This document shows positions 8,689 to 16,849 of a stretch of DNA of 64,000 nt, piece after piece. Source of the DNA: a bacterium (GTDB lineage: Bacteria > Zhuqueibacterota > QNDG01 > JAFGCO01); NCBI GenBank assembly GCA_016930535.1, contig JAFGGN010000019.1, positions 48,432 through 112,431 on the forward strand, read 5' to 3'. Both the position numbers and the translations under genes were made by a program. Every line of letters starts with the position of its first letter. The stretch's first letter is position 1. The notes below the pieces were generated by a model. The model ran no database searches, had not been told where the DNA came from, and saw nothing but the letters and a program-made list of their open reading frames with translations.

Positions 8689-8928
8689 TCAGGACTCAAA
8701 CGACCCGGCGCCGATCATGTCCATCAGGCTCTGTACCGTGGTGATTTTTTGAAAATCGGTCCCGGGAATCCGTTTGCTGAAATGCTCGTCGATCATGGCG
8801 ATAAGCGACAGTACGGCCAGGGAATCATACTCCTCCAGATCCGTCAGATCGGTCGATTCATCGACCGCATCCACGGATTCGATTTCCAGCGTGTCCATGA
8901 GCAGGTCATAGAATTCAGTCTTCTTCAT
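8689..8928 (-). CDS. Acyl carrier protein
   Basis: A 79-residue acidic protein with the standard acyl carrier fold length. The phosphopantetheine attachment Ser lies in EEYDSLAVLSLIAMID near residue 43, preceding helix II. The ATG at 8928 has AGGAG six bases upstream, which is why the longer frame to 8967 is rejected. It is followed by the two membrane glycosyltransferases and preceded by two KAS III genes, so it is a dedicated carrier for this locus rather than the housekeeping AcpP, which normally sits with fabD/fabG/fabF. It probably carries the growing acyl group that will decorate the glycan. Confidence 0.9.
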   Translation of the reverse strand: MKKTEFYDLLMDTLEIESVDAVDESTDLTDLEEYDSLAVLSLIAMIDEHFSKRIPGTDFQKITTVQSLMDMIGAGSFES

Positions 8929-9043
8929 ATATGGCTCCTTTTTATTATTCAAAAGTATTTGCATCAACCGGACACGGGACCGCAGATATCACTCAGGCAG
9001 CAGTCCGTGAACAGAACAGGAGAATCGGGTAAAAGAAAATATC

Positions 9044-9143
9044 GAATATCGAACAGGGAATTTCGAATGATGAAGTGTTTAATTAATATTCTTTTTTCAT
9101 ACTTCGTCATTCAACATTCGTTATTCAATATTCATCATTCATT
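9044..9143. repeat. 33-bp imperfect inverted repeat made of opposed GAA-phased heptamers
   Basis: Left arm 9044-9076 is built of heptamers beginning GAA on the plus strand. Right arm 9101-9133 is built of heptamers beginning GAA on the minus strand. The arms are complementary at 26 of 33 positions around a 24-nt AT-rich loop, and the innermost GAATGATGAAGT / ACTTCGTCATTC match at 11 of 12. The heptamer phase continues to 9143 and is followed at 9144-9190 by CTCCG units with a period of about 8. The whole lies between the ACP gene and the KAS III stop, and no gene is seen in 8929-9209. Confidence 0.85.
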
Positions 9144-9209
9144 TTTTCTCCGTTTCTCAATCTCTCCGAAACTCCGTTTCACTCTCCGCATGCACGACAG
9201 TCTTTGTTC

Positions 9210-10208
9210 TTAAATCTTTATGATTGTTGCCCCCCATGAATATCCCACACCGAATCCCGAAACGAGGACCGTATCGCCGGGTTTGACAATCCCCTGTTTC
9301 ATTACATCGTTGAGTCCGATCGGGATGGTGGCGGACACGGTGTTGCCCGTATAAAGCATGTTCAGGTAGAACTTTTCATGGGGAATACCGATTTTTTTTC
9401 TCAGATATTCCACCATGTACTTGTTGGCCTGATGAAAAATGACATAGTCCACGTCTTCAAGCGTCATTTCGTTCTTTTCGAGTACATCCGCGACGGTTTT
9501 CGGCACCGCATCGATGGTGAAGTTGAAAATTTCAGGTCCGTTCATGTACAGATGGTTGTCCGTGCGGGTTCCTCCGAAACCGTCCGCGATGTCCGGCGCA
9601 TCCGGATCATACCGGTGCCGCATACCGCCGTTCGGTACGATCAGGTTTCTGAAACCGCTGCCGTCCGTACCCAGGGAGAAATTCAAAATACCCTCCCGAT
9701 CCGACCGCCCGACCAGCGTGGCTGCCGCTCCGTCTCCGAAAATCGTCCGGTTCGCCCGGTCCCTGGGATGCAAATGCCGTGTCATGACATCGGATGTCAC
9801 AAGAAGCACGCGGTCCGCCGTGTCCGATGCCATGAACGATTTGGCCAGAGCCAGGCCGTATACGAATCCGGAACAACCGAGACTGATGTCCAGGGCGCCT
9901 GTCCGAACGGACAGTCCGAGCCGGTCCTGAAGTATGCAGGCGCCTGTCGGCAGGTAGTACTCGGGACTCTGAGTGCACAGGATGACGAAATCCACGGATT
10001 CCGGATCCTCGTCCCGAAGCACGTCCCTGCATGCTTTCTCTGCCAGGTCCAGGGCGGTTTCATTTTCTCCGGCCACGTGCCTCTCCCTGATACCCGCCCG
10101 CTTTTCCACCTTCTCCGAGTTCCAGTCCTCGAATTCCCGAGCAAGCGCATCGTTCGTCAGCACCGTTTCCGGCAGGTAAACCCCAATTTTCTGTATGACA
10201 GCATTCAT
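9210..10208 (-). CDS. 3-oxoacyl-ACP synthase III family protein (KAS III), copy 1
   Basis: A 332-residue thiolase-fold condensing enzyme. The catalytic triad is visible: Cys in SLGCSGFVYG (about 112), His in VIFHQANKYM (about 255) and Asn in YTGNTVSATIP (about 285). KAS III enzymes join a primer acyl-CoA to malonyl-ACP, and relatives in glycan loci make short acyl groups. It is 60-70% similar by eye to the upstream neighbour, so the two arose by duplication. Heptamer arrays lie at both ends, and the one upstream fills nearly the whole spacer, leaving no evident Shine-Dalgarno before the ATG. Confidence 0.92.
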   Translation of the reverse strand: MNAVIQKIGVYLPETVLTNDALAREFEDWNSEKVEKRAGIRERHVAGENETALDLAEKACRDVLRDEDPESVDFVILCTQSPEYYLPTGACILQDRLGLSVRTGALDISLGCSGFVYGLALAKSFMASDTADRVLLVTSDVMTRHLHPRDRANRTIFGDGAAATLVGRSDREGILNFSLGTDGSGFRNLIVPNGGMRHRYDPDAPDIADGFGGTRTDNHLYMNGPEIFNFTIDAVPKTVADVLEKNEMTLEDVDYVIFHQANKYMVEYLRKKIGIPHEKFYLNMLYTGNTVSATIPIGLNDVMKQGIVKPGDTVLVSGFGVGYSWGATIIKI

Positions 10209-10209
10209 T

Positions 10210-10265
10210 ATTCTTTATTCTTTATTCTTTATTCTTTGTTCTTTGTTCTTTGTTCTTTAATCTTT
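10210..10265. repeat. Heptamer array (plus strand RTTCTTT) between the two KAS III genes
   Basis: Eight units of 7 nt: four ATTCTTT, three GTTCTTT and one AATCTTT. On the coding (minus) strand this reads as AAAGAAY units. The array begins in the last codons of KAS III copy 2 (stop at 10257-10259) and ends two bases before the ATG of copy 1, so it replaces the whole intergenic spacer including the ribosome-binding region. Confidence 0.95.
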
Positions 10266-11273
10266 AATTTTGACGACCGTGGCTCCCCACGAATACCCCA
10301 CCCCGAATCCAACCAGCAGAACCTGGTTCCCCGGCCGGACCAGTCCCCGCTCCAGGCTGTCTTTCAACGCTATGGGGATGGTGGCCGAAACCGTATTCCC
10401 GACATCCAGCATGTGCATATAGTATTTTTCTTCAGGAATATCCATTTTTTTCCGTAGATGATTCAGCATATATTTGTTGGCCTGATGAAAAATCACATAA
10501 TCCATCTGATCCAGTGCGGACCGGTTCTTTTCCATACACTGCCGGATGACCTCAGGAACGGCTTCGATGGTAAAATTGAACACCTCGGGACCGTTCATAT
10601 ACAGATCGTTTTCCGTTCTCAGGCTGCCTGGCGGATCCTCCGCTGTTCCGGCCATGGGATTATACCGTTTTCTCAGACCGCCGGCCGGCACGATCAGATT
10701 TTGATAACCGCTGCCGTCCGTTCCCAGCGCAAACTCGAGAATACAGTCGGATTCGGATGCGCAAACCAGGGTGGCGGCCGCGGCATCTCCGAAAATGGTC
10801 CGGTTGCTCCGGTCCATGGCGTGAATATGCCTCGTATACGTTTCCGATGTAATCAGCAGCACGCTGGAGGCGGTCCCGGACCGGATCAGTCCCCTGGCCA
10901 TGGCAAGACCGTATATGAATCCCGAACAACCCAGATTGTAATCGAGGGCACCGGTCGAATGCGGCAGTCCGAGCCGGTCCTGCAGCATACAGGATCCGGG
11001 CGGCAGATAATAATCCGGACTCTGGGTGCAGAGCAGGAGAAAATCCACGGAATTGCGTTCCCGGGATTCAAGAGAATCGAGCAGCCTTTTCGCCGCCCCG
11101 TAAGCCAGATCCACGGCCGTTTCATGCGCCCCAGCCACGTGCCGGCTGCGAATGCCGGTCTTTTTCTCGATTTTTTCGGCACTCCACCCCTCATAAATGC
11201 TCTCCAGCTCGACATTGTCCAGCACTTTCCGGGGCAGACACACCTCTATTTTCCTGATACATGCACCGTTCAT
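10257..11273 (-). CDS. 3-oxoacyl-ACP synthase III family protein (KAS III), copy 2
   Basis: A 338-residue KAS III with the triad Cys (NLGCSGFIYG), His (VIFHQANKYM) and Asn (DVGNTVSATIP). It shares with copy 1 the unusual block LCTQSPDYYLPPGSCMLQ at the position of the acyl-binding loop, so both belong to one subfamily distinct from housekeeping FabH. The ATG at 11273, 14 bases after the stop of the upstream SDR-oxidoreductase fusion, gives the normal family N-terminus (MNGACIRKIEVCLP). The frame runs further up into that gene. Two such enzymes with one ACP could carry out two successive condensations or accept two primers. Confidence 0.9.
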   Translation of the reverse strand: MNGACIRKIEVCLPRKVLDNVELESIYEGWSAEKIEKKTGIRSRHVAGAHETAVDLAYGAAKRLLDSLESRERNSVDFLLLCTQSPDYYLPPGSCMLQDRLGLPHSTGALDYNLGCSGFIYGLAMARGLIRSGTASSVLLITSETYTRHIHAMDRSNRTIFGDAAAATLVCASESDCILEFALGTDGSGYQNLIVPAGGLRKRYNPMAGTAEDPPGSLRTENDLYMNGPEVFNFTIEAVPEVIRQCMEKNRSALDQMDYVIFHQANKYMLNHLRKKMDIPEEKYYMHMLDVGNTVSATIPIALKDSLERGLVRPGNQVLLVGFGVGYSWGATVVKIKD

Positions 11274-11287
11274 CGAATTGAATCCCG

Positions 11288-13387
11288 TTACCGGATTTCC
11301 ACCTGTTTCCAGATTTCGTCCATGGTTTCCATGGACCATAATCCGTTTTCATGGGTCACGGGCAGGGGCGTTCCTTCGATCAGGGCCTTGTAAAAGAGCC
11401 TGATCAGGATCTCGTTGCCCTCGAAATATCCGTGCTTTTTCGTGATCAGATTCAACAGATTGTTTCTCCCGGCCCTGAGATAGATCCGCCCCTTTTTCCG
11501 CGCGATCAGGTTGCGGCTGATCACCTTGGGCAGGGCGCCGCCCTCCTTGTTGAGAAATGCGGTTCTCGACATAAAATCGATCTCAATGGTGCCCTCGTCT
11601 CCGTAAATCCTCAAAAAATTGGACCGGGGTGTCGCACATAAAGACAGGCTCAGTGTGCCGATGGCCGATCCGCTGTCGAACTGAATACGCAGCTCGTCGG
11701 TTTTCTGATGCGGAACGGCTTTGTGATACATGGCCCTGGCCTGAATGTTCTGCACCGGCCCCATCACATCCAGAACGCAGCTTAGCGGATGGGAAATGAA
11801 GTTCTGATACACGCCGCCAGGCAGCCCGTATACCCAGTGATCCTTTCCGTCATACTTCACGTAGGGACTCATGGGCATTTTGCTCAAACCCGTACCGAAC
11901 CAGCTTTCCACCTGAATAATTTTTCCCACGGCGCGCTGATTCAGCCATCGGCGTGCCTGAATCATCATACCGTCGTACAGATTGCTGTGCTCCACACACA
12001 GATGTACTTTCTCTTTCTCGGCCGTGTGAATCATCTGGGCCGCTTCACGTGCGTTGACTGCCATGGGCTTTTCCACAAGCACATGACATCCGGCACGCAT
12101 GGCCTGTATGGACAGCGGCGCATGGGTCTGTGCCGGTGAAATCACATGAACCACATCCGGCTTCACGGATTCGAGCATGGCCTCCAGGGAAACGAACACA
12201 TGCGGAATACCGTATGCTGCAGCCAGTTTGTCCGCGTTTTCGGTATCCGGATCACAGATTGCCAGCACCTCCGTCTGTGAAATCGATTTTAAAATGTCGA
12301 GATGCGTTTTTGCGAATGCACCGCCGCCGATCAGGGTTGTCGTGAGCGTTCTGGACCCCCTGATTTTTACCGGCCATGCGGGCGTCTGCATCCGAGAAAC
12401 GGGCTTGTTCTGTTCACGGTGCCATTCGAGCATGGCGCGAACGGTTTGCCGCACATCCTGCTGCGGTTCCCAGCCCAGGTCCTGTTTTGCCCTCGTGTTG
12501 TCATAGAAAACGGACATGGCGAAAAGACGGAGGGCCAGTGGCGCCAGCCGTGAAGGCGGATTCATACCCGCCATTTTCAGCCCGGTCCGCAATCCCCATG
12601 CAATAAACCGGGCCAGACCGGCGGGAAACCGGATGGCCTTCATGTCCGGATACAAATATTCCCGGGTCATGCGGAGAAAATCGATGCGGGTCACCGCTTC
12701 ATCCTCGACGACATTGTACGATTTCCCCGCGGCTTCAGGTTTGACAATCGACAGCCATATCATTTCAGCCACGCTGTCCACATGGCTCAGGGGCACCACG
12801 GAAGTGCCCCGGCCGAGCACCGTATAATTCCTGCCCGCACTGAAACCGAGCCGGGACGGATACCAGAATCCGCCGGGGCCGTATATGCAGGCGGGCCGGA
12901 TGATCACCGTGGCCAGGCCGTGTTCACGATTCGCCTGTTCGATCAGGGCTTCGGCTTCTTTTTTGGATCGTGAATAATGATTGGGATGCGTCTCCTTCAG
13001 GTGATCCTCGGCGATGACGGCCCCGTTTTTAACGGAACCATGATCATAAACGGCCACGGAACTGATGAATACAAACCGTTTCACCTTGTTTTTAACGGCT
13101 TCCTCGAGAAGCCAGGCCGTTCCCTGTACATTGTCCGCGTAAAACTCGGGCCATGGGCCGCCTTTTGAAGTGGCCGCATGAACAATCACATCGACATTTT
13201 TCACGGCCTTTTCAATACTTGCCCGGTCACGAAGATTGCCTTCGATAAACGTCAGTTTTGAGGATTCCAGATGGGCGGTCTGACTGGTATTTCTTACCAG
13301 CGCCCTCACATCGGCCCCTTCCGCATTCAGTTTCCGTACGATATGCCGCCCCAGAAATCCGGTGGCGCCGGTCAGCAGTATTTTCAT
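11288..13387 (-). CDS. Fusion of NAD-dependent epimerase/dehydratase (SDR) and Gfo/Idh/MocA oxidoreductase
   Basis: One 699-residue reading frame with two Rossmann enzymes. Residues 1-330 are an extended SDR: TGATGFLGRH near the N-terminus and a YSRSK Tyr-Lys motif near 143, a sugar-nucleotide epimerase/dehydratase type. Residues about 345-699 are a Gfo/Idh/MocA oxidoreductase: IGGGAFAKTH nucleotide-binding motif and the VLVEKPMAV motif whose Lys is catalytic in this family. Together they suggest successive redox or epimerisation steps on one nucleotide sugar, for example a keto intermediate made by one half and reduced by the other. The KAS III copy 2 gene follows after 14 bp. Confidence 0.85.
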   Translation of the reverse strand: MKILLTGATGFLGRHIVRKLNAEGADVRALVRNTSQTAHLESSKLTFIEGNLRDRASIEKAVKNVDVIVHAATSKGGPWPEFYADNVQGTAWLLEEAVKNKVKRFVFISSVAVYDHGSVKNGAVIAEDHLKETHPNHYSRSKKEAEALIEQANREHGLATVIIRPACIYGPGGFWYPSRLGFSAGRNYTVLGRGTSVVPLSHVDSVAEMIWLSIVKPEAAGKSYNVVEDEAVTRIDFLRMTREYLYPDMKAIRFPAGLARFIAWGLRTGLKMAGMNPPSRLAPLALRLFAMSVFYDNTRAKQDLGWEPQQDVRQTVRAMLEWHREQNKPVSRMQTPAWPVKIRGSRTLTTTLIGGGAFAKTHLDILKSISQTEVLAICDPDTENADKLAAAYGIPHVFVSLEAMLESVKPDVVHVISPAQTHAPLSIQAMRAGCHVLVEKPMAVNAREAAQMIHTAEKEKVHLCVEHSNLYDGMMIQARRWLNQRAVGKIIQVESWFGTGLSKMPMSPYVKYDGKDHWVYGLPGGVYQNFISHPLSCVLDVMGPVQNIQARAMYHKAVPHQKTDELRIQFDSGSAIGTLSLSLCATPRSNFLRIYGDEGTIEIDFMSRTAFLNKEGGALPKVISRNLIARKKGRIYLRAGRNNLLNLITKKHGYFEGNEILIRLFYKALIEGTPLPVTHENGLWSMETMDEIWKQVEIR

Positions 13388-13409
13388 GAATCACATCTCC
13401 AGATTCACA

Positions 13410-15233
13410 TCAATGAATATTTTTGGCCCGCATCCACAATTCGAGCACGGCCAGCGCCCACAGCCTGTGACTGTGATTGCGCGTCCTGTTCCCGTGTTCG
13501 CGTATCATGGTCTGCACAAAGGCCGGATTGAACAGGTTCCGTTTTTTCAGCGTCGTTTCCGAAATCAGGTCCAGTACGAAGGACCGGGCTTTCTCATGAT
13601 CCCGTATCCAGTTTTTCAGAGGGATGCTGTGTCCCAGTTTGTCTTTCCGGTGAACAATTTCACGGGGAAGCAGGGGCTCCACCGCCTTTTTTTCAATATA
13701 TTTGACCTCTCCCCAGCCGCGTATTTTATACTTGGAAGGAATCCGGGCACAGAGCGAAACCATGTCGGGATCGAGCATGGGAAATCTCGGGCTGAGACCG
13801 AAAGCACGCAGCATCTCCATGCGCCGGAGATAGAACTGCACCACGGTCTGATAATCCGCGTGCAGCGACCGGCCGAGAAGATCGGGGCCGGGCGATTCGC
13901 GGTTGATCCCGGTCATGGGCGCATAGATATTGTCCAACGATCCCTGCCCGATGTCCGGATTCAGTAAAGCAGCCAGTTCATTCGTATTGTAATAGATGCG
14001 CCAACGCTGCGTTCCCAGATCCCCGGGGAATGCATAGCTTTCCGAAAAGCGTTTCAGCTTCACTTTCCAGTCCTTTTTCTGCTCCGAATCCGGAAGACTG
14101 CGGCCGGCGGCAAAGAGGGGACCGCGGATAAACGGCGGCATAAACTGAAAATACCGGCTCATTTTATCGGCCATGTACACAGGATGCCCGCCGAAAAGTT
14201 CGTCTCCCCCGTCCCCTGTAAAAAGCAGATCCGTGTTTCCCGAAGCTGCCCCGGCCAGCAGGTAGGTGGCCACATTGATGCCCACATCGCTGAACGGTTC
14301 ATCCATCAGCGCTGTCATGGATTCCGCTTTCAGTATATCCTCCGCATCGTACTCGACAAGCTGATGCGTGGTCCCGAACGTATCGGCCACGATTTTGGCG
14401 TAATGCGACTCGTCGAAGGATTCACCGCGGCACCGGAACGAGAAGGTACGGAGCTGTTTCGTATTCAGTTTGTCGAGCATGGATACCACGCTCGAAGAGT
14501 CGAGCCCGCCGCTTAAAAACGCCCCGGTTCTGCCCCGGGAAATCCTGATCCGGACCGATTTTTCAAGGGACAGCCGGATTTCTTCCGCCCATTCATCCGC
14601 AGAACGGGACCGGTCCGGCTCAAATGAAATGTCCCAGTACCGCCGGACGGACAGGCCGCCGGGCGTCCAGGTCAGGCGATGCGCCGGACGGAGACGGGTC
14701 ACGCCGTCATACAAGGTCTGCACGCCGGGATTGTAATTGTAGAGCAGGTACTGCATCAGGGCACCTGGCTGCAGGCCGGTTCCCGTTTTCATGGCCTTAC
14801 AAACCTGCGCCGGATCGGCTCCGAAAACCAGACCCGTGCCATGCTGTCCGTAAAACGATTGCAGAATGCCGATTTGATCGCGTATGACACGCAGTTCTCT
14901 GCGTGAGCCGACCCATACGGCAAGGACGAATGCACCGTTCAGGCTGTCGAACAGCGCATCGCCGTTTCGTTCATAAAGCTGCCACAGGGCTTCCGCAAGG
15001 CAGGAACCGCCCTTGCAGTGCAGGGCCTCCAGATTATAGACTTCCCCCCGGATGAACAGGGCATTCTCCTTGTCCGGCGTCACATAAACCGATTGCGGAA
15101 CCGCGGAACCGCGGGCCGTATCTTCATAAAACGCACAATCACCGGACATGGACCGGAAAACGGCCTTCAGCCTTTTATCCGCCTTGGGCGGTCGAAACTC
15201 CGCAACCGTTTTTTTACCTGCAAGACCAAACAA
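13410..15233 (-). CDS. Asparagine synthase-like protein lacking the glutaminase Cys
   Basis: 607 residues with an N-terminal Ntn-like half and a C-terminal ATP-pyrophosphatase half (PP-loop SGGLDSS near 240, TGDGGDELFGG near 340). The enzymes that hydrolyse glutamine start MCG, with Cys2 as nucleophile. Here the start reads Met-Phe-Gly-Leu-Ala-Gly, a TTT codon where TGT is expected, so glutamine cannot be used unless another start exists. The TTG start is supported by AGGAG six bases upstream. The intact synthetase half may use free ammonia or form an amide or beta-lactam-like bond. It lies between the SDR fusion and proS. A second, complete AsnB lies at 25929-27815. Confidence 0.85.
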   Translation of the reverse strand: MFGLAGKKTVAEFRPPKADKRLKAVFRSMSGDCAFYEDTARGSAVPQSVYVTPDKENALFIRGEVYNLEALHCKGGSCLAEALWQLYERNGDALFDSLNGAFVLAVWVGSRRELRVIRDQIGILQSFYGQHGTGLVFGADPAQVCKAMKTGTGLQPGALMQYLLYNYNPGVQTLYDGVTRLRPAHRLTWTPGGLSVRRYWDISFEPDRSRSADEWAEEIRLSLEKSVRIRISRGRTGAFLSGGLDSSSVVSMLDKLNTKQLRTFSFRCRGESFDESHYAKIVADTFGTTHQLVEYDAEDILKAESMTALMDEPFSDVGINVATYLLAGAASGNTDLLFTGDGGDELFGGHPVYMADKMSRYFQFMPPFIRGPLFAAGRSLPDSEQKKDWKVKLKRFSESYAFPGDLGTQRWRIYYNTNELAALLNPDIGQGSLDNIYAPMTGINRESPGPDLLGRSLHADYQTVVQFYLRRMEMLRAFGLSPRFPMLDPDMVSLCARIPSKYKIRGWGEVKYIEKKAVEPLLPREIVHRKDKLGHSIPLKNWIRDHEKARSFVLDLISETTLKKRNLFNPAFVQTMIREHGNRTRNHSHRLWALAVLELWMRAKNIH

Positions 15234-15295
15234 AAGATACTCCTGTATGACTTACGCAGATTCCGCGCTTTCCGGAATCCGGACATTCATTCAAA

Positions 15296-16819
15296 TCAGT
15301 ACGCTTTGGCGAAAACAACTTCGGTTCCACTTTCCTTGCCGCAAGCTACGCAGGAGCCCTTCTTTCCTGCGGCCTGATCGAACGGAATACAGCGTATGGT
15401 CACGCTCAGTTGTTCATTGATCCGGTTTTCGCAATCCGTATCCCCGCACCAGAACGCACGTACAAATCCGCCGTGAATCCCGGGCTTCTCCTGATTTTCC
15501 GGTGTGTAAAATTCCGAAAATGCCTTCCAGTCGCGGATCTCATGCATATGTGTATTTCTGAAAGCCAGCGCCCGCTCGTAAAGCCCTTTCTGCATGTCCT
15601 CCAGAATATCCGGAACACTCCGGACAAATTCATCCCGGTTCAGCGAGATCCGTTCCTTGCGGCCCTTGTCCCTGCGGCCAACGAAAACGGTGTTGTTCCC
15701 GATATCCCGGGGTCCGATTTCAACGGTCACAGGAATGCCTTTTTTCACCCACTGCCAGCTCTTTTCTCCGGCGTTCATATCGCGCCTGTCTATCACCACA
15801 TCCACGTTCCGGTCACGGAATGTCTGTTTTCTCAGATCCGAGGCCAGGGATTCACAGAACGGAAGCACTTCGGCTCCGTCCGATTCGCTGCGCAGAATGG
15901 GCAGAATCACGACATGGCTGGGAGCCAGGCGAGGCGGAATGACCATGCCGTTGTCGTCTCCGTGCGCCATGATCATGGCGCCGATGAGACGGGTCGATAC
16001 ACCCCAGGAAGTGGTCCAGGCATATTCGAGCTGTCCCTCCCGGCTCTGATACTGGATCTGGGCCGCTTTGGCGAAATTCTGACCCAGAAAATGCGACGTG
16101 CCGGACTGCAGGGCCTTCCTGTCCTGCATCATGGCCTCGATGCAGAATGTGTTTTCCGCTCCCGGAAACCGTTCCCCGGCGGTTTTTTCTCCCGTGATCA
16201 CGGGAACCGCCATATATTCCTCTGCAAAAACACGGTAAACATCCAGCATTTTCATGGTCTCGTCCCAGGCCTCATCCCGGGTTTCATGCGCCGTATGGCC
16301 CTCCTGCCACAGAAATTCCGTAGTCCGCAGAAACAGCCGCGTCCGCATTTCCCATCGAACCACGTTGGCCCACTGGTTGATCAGCACAGGCAGATCCCTG
16401 TAGCTCTGCACCCATTTGGCGTACATCTCACCGATAATGGTTTCCGATGTGGGACGGATCACCAGGGGCTCCTCGAGCTCGCCGGCCGGCTTCAGGCCGC
16501 CCTTCCCGTCATCCTCGAGGCGGTGATGCGTGACCACGGCGCATTCCTTGGCGAATCCCTCGACATGCTCCGCTTCCTTTTCCATGAAACGCAGGGGGAT
16601 GAAAAGCGGAAAATATGCGTTCACATGTCCCGTTTCCTTGAACAGCCCGTCCAGGCTTTTCTGCACGTTTTCCCAGAGTGCATATCCCCAGGGTTTGATC
16701 ACCATGCATCCGCGCACCGGGCTCGGTTCAGCCAGATCGGCCGCTTTGATGACCTGCTGATACCATTCAGAATAATCTTCCTGCCTCGTGGGCTGAATTG
16801 CTGTTTTTTCCTGACTCAA
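15296..16819 (-). CDS. proS: Prolyl-tRNA synthetase, archaeal/eukaryal type (ProS type 3)
   Basis: 507 residues, class II aminoacyl-tRNA synthetase in the cytoplasm, charging tRNA-Pro. Motif 2 (VRWEMRTRLFLRTTEFLWQEGHTAH) spans about 150-175, of which FLRTTEFLWQEGH is diagnostic. The anticodon-binding domain follows, and the last 70 residues form the zinc-binding C-terminal domain of the short ProS type (FWCGDTDCE, SCVACGKES). The bacterial insertion domain is absent. An essential gene here, inside a polysaccharide locus and in its direction, is unusual and may help retain the locus. Upstream lies the acyltransferase-GT2 fusion, 30 bp away. Confidence 0.97.
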   Translation of the reverse strand: MSQEKTAIQPTRQEDYSEWYQQVIKAADLAEPSPVRGCMVIKPWGYALWENVQKSLDGLFKETGHVNAYFPLFIPLRFMEKEAEHVEGFAKECAVVTHHRLEDDGKGGLKPAGELEEPLVIRPTSETIIGEMYAKWVQSYRDLPVLINQWANVVRWEMRTRLFLRTTEFLWQEGHTAHETRDEAWDETMKMLDVYRVFAEEYMAVPVITGEKTAGERFPGAENTFCIEAMMQDRKALQSGTSHFLGQNFAKAAQIQYQSREGQLEYAWTTSWGVSTRLIGAMIMAHGDDNGMVIPPRLAPSHVVILPILRSESDGAEVLPFCESLASDLRKQTFRDRNVDVVIDRRDMNAGEKSWQWVKKGIPVTVEIGPRDIGNNTVFVGRRDKGRKERISLNRDEFVRSVPDILEDMQKGLYERALAFRNTHMHEIRDWKAFSEFYTPENQEKPGIHGGFVRAFWCGDTDCENRINEQLSVTIRCIPFDQAAGKKGSCVACGKESGTEVVFAKAY

Positions 16820-16849
16820 GTGTTCCTGTCCTTATTTAAAAATATCGTT

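Noticed and set aside
9044..9133. Inverted repeat as IS or transposon ends
   Set aside because: Only 24 nt lie between the arms and no transposase is present in the window.
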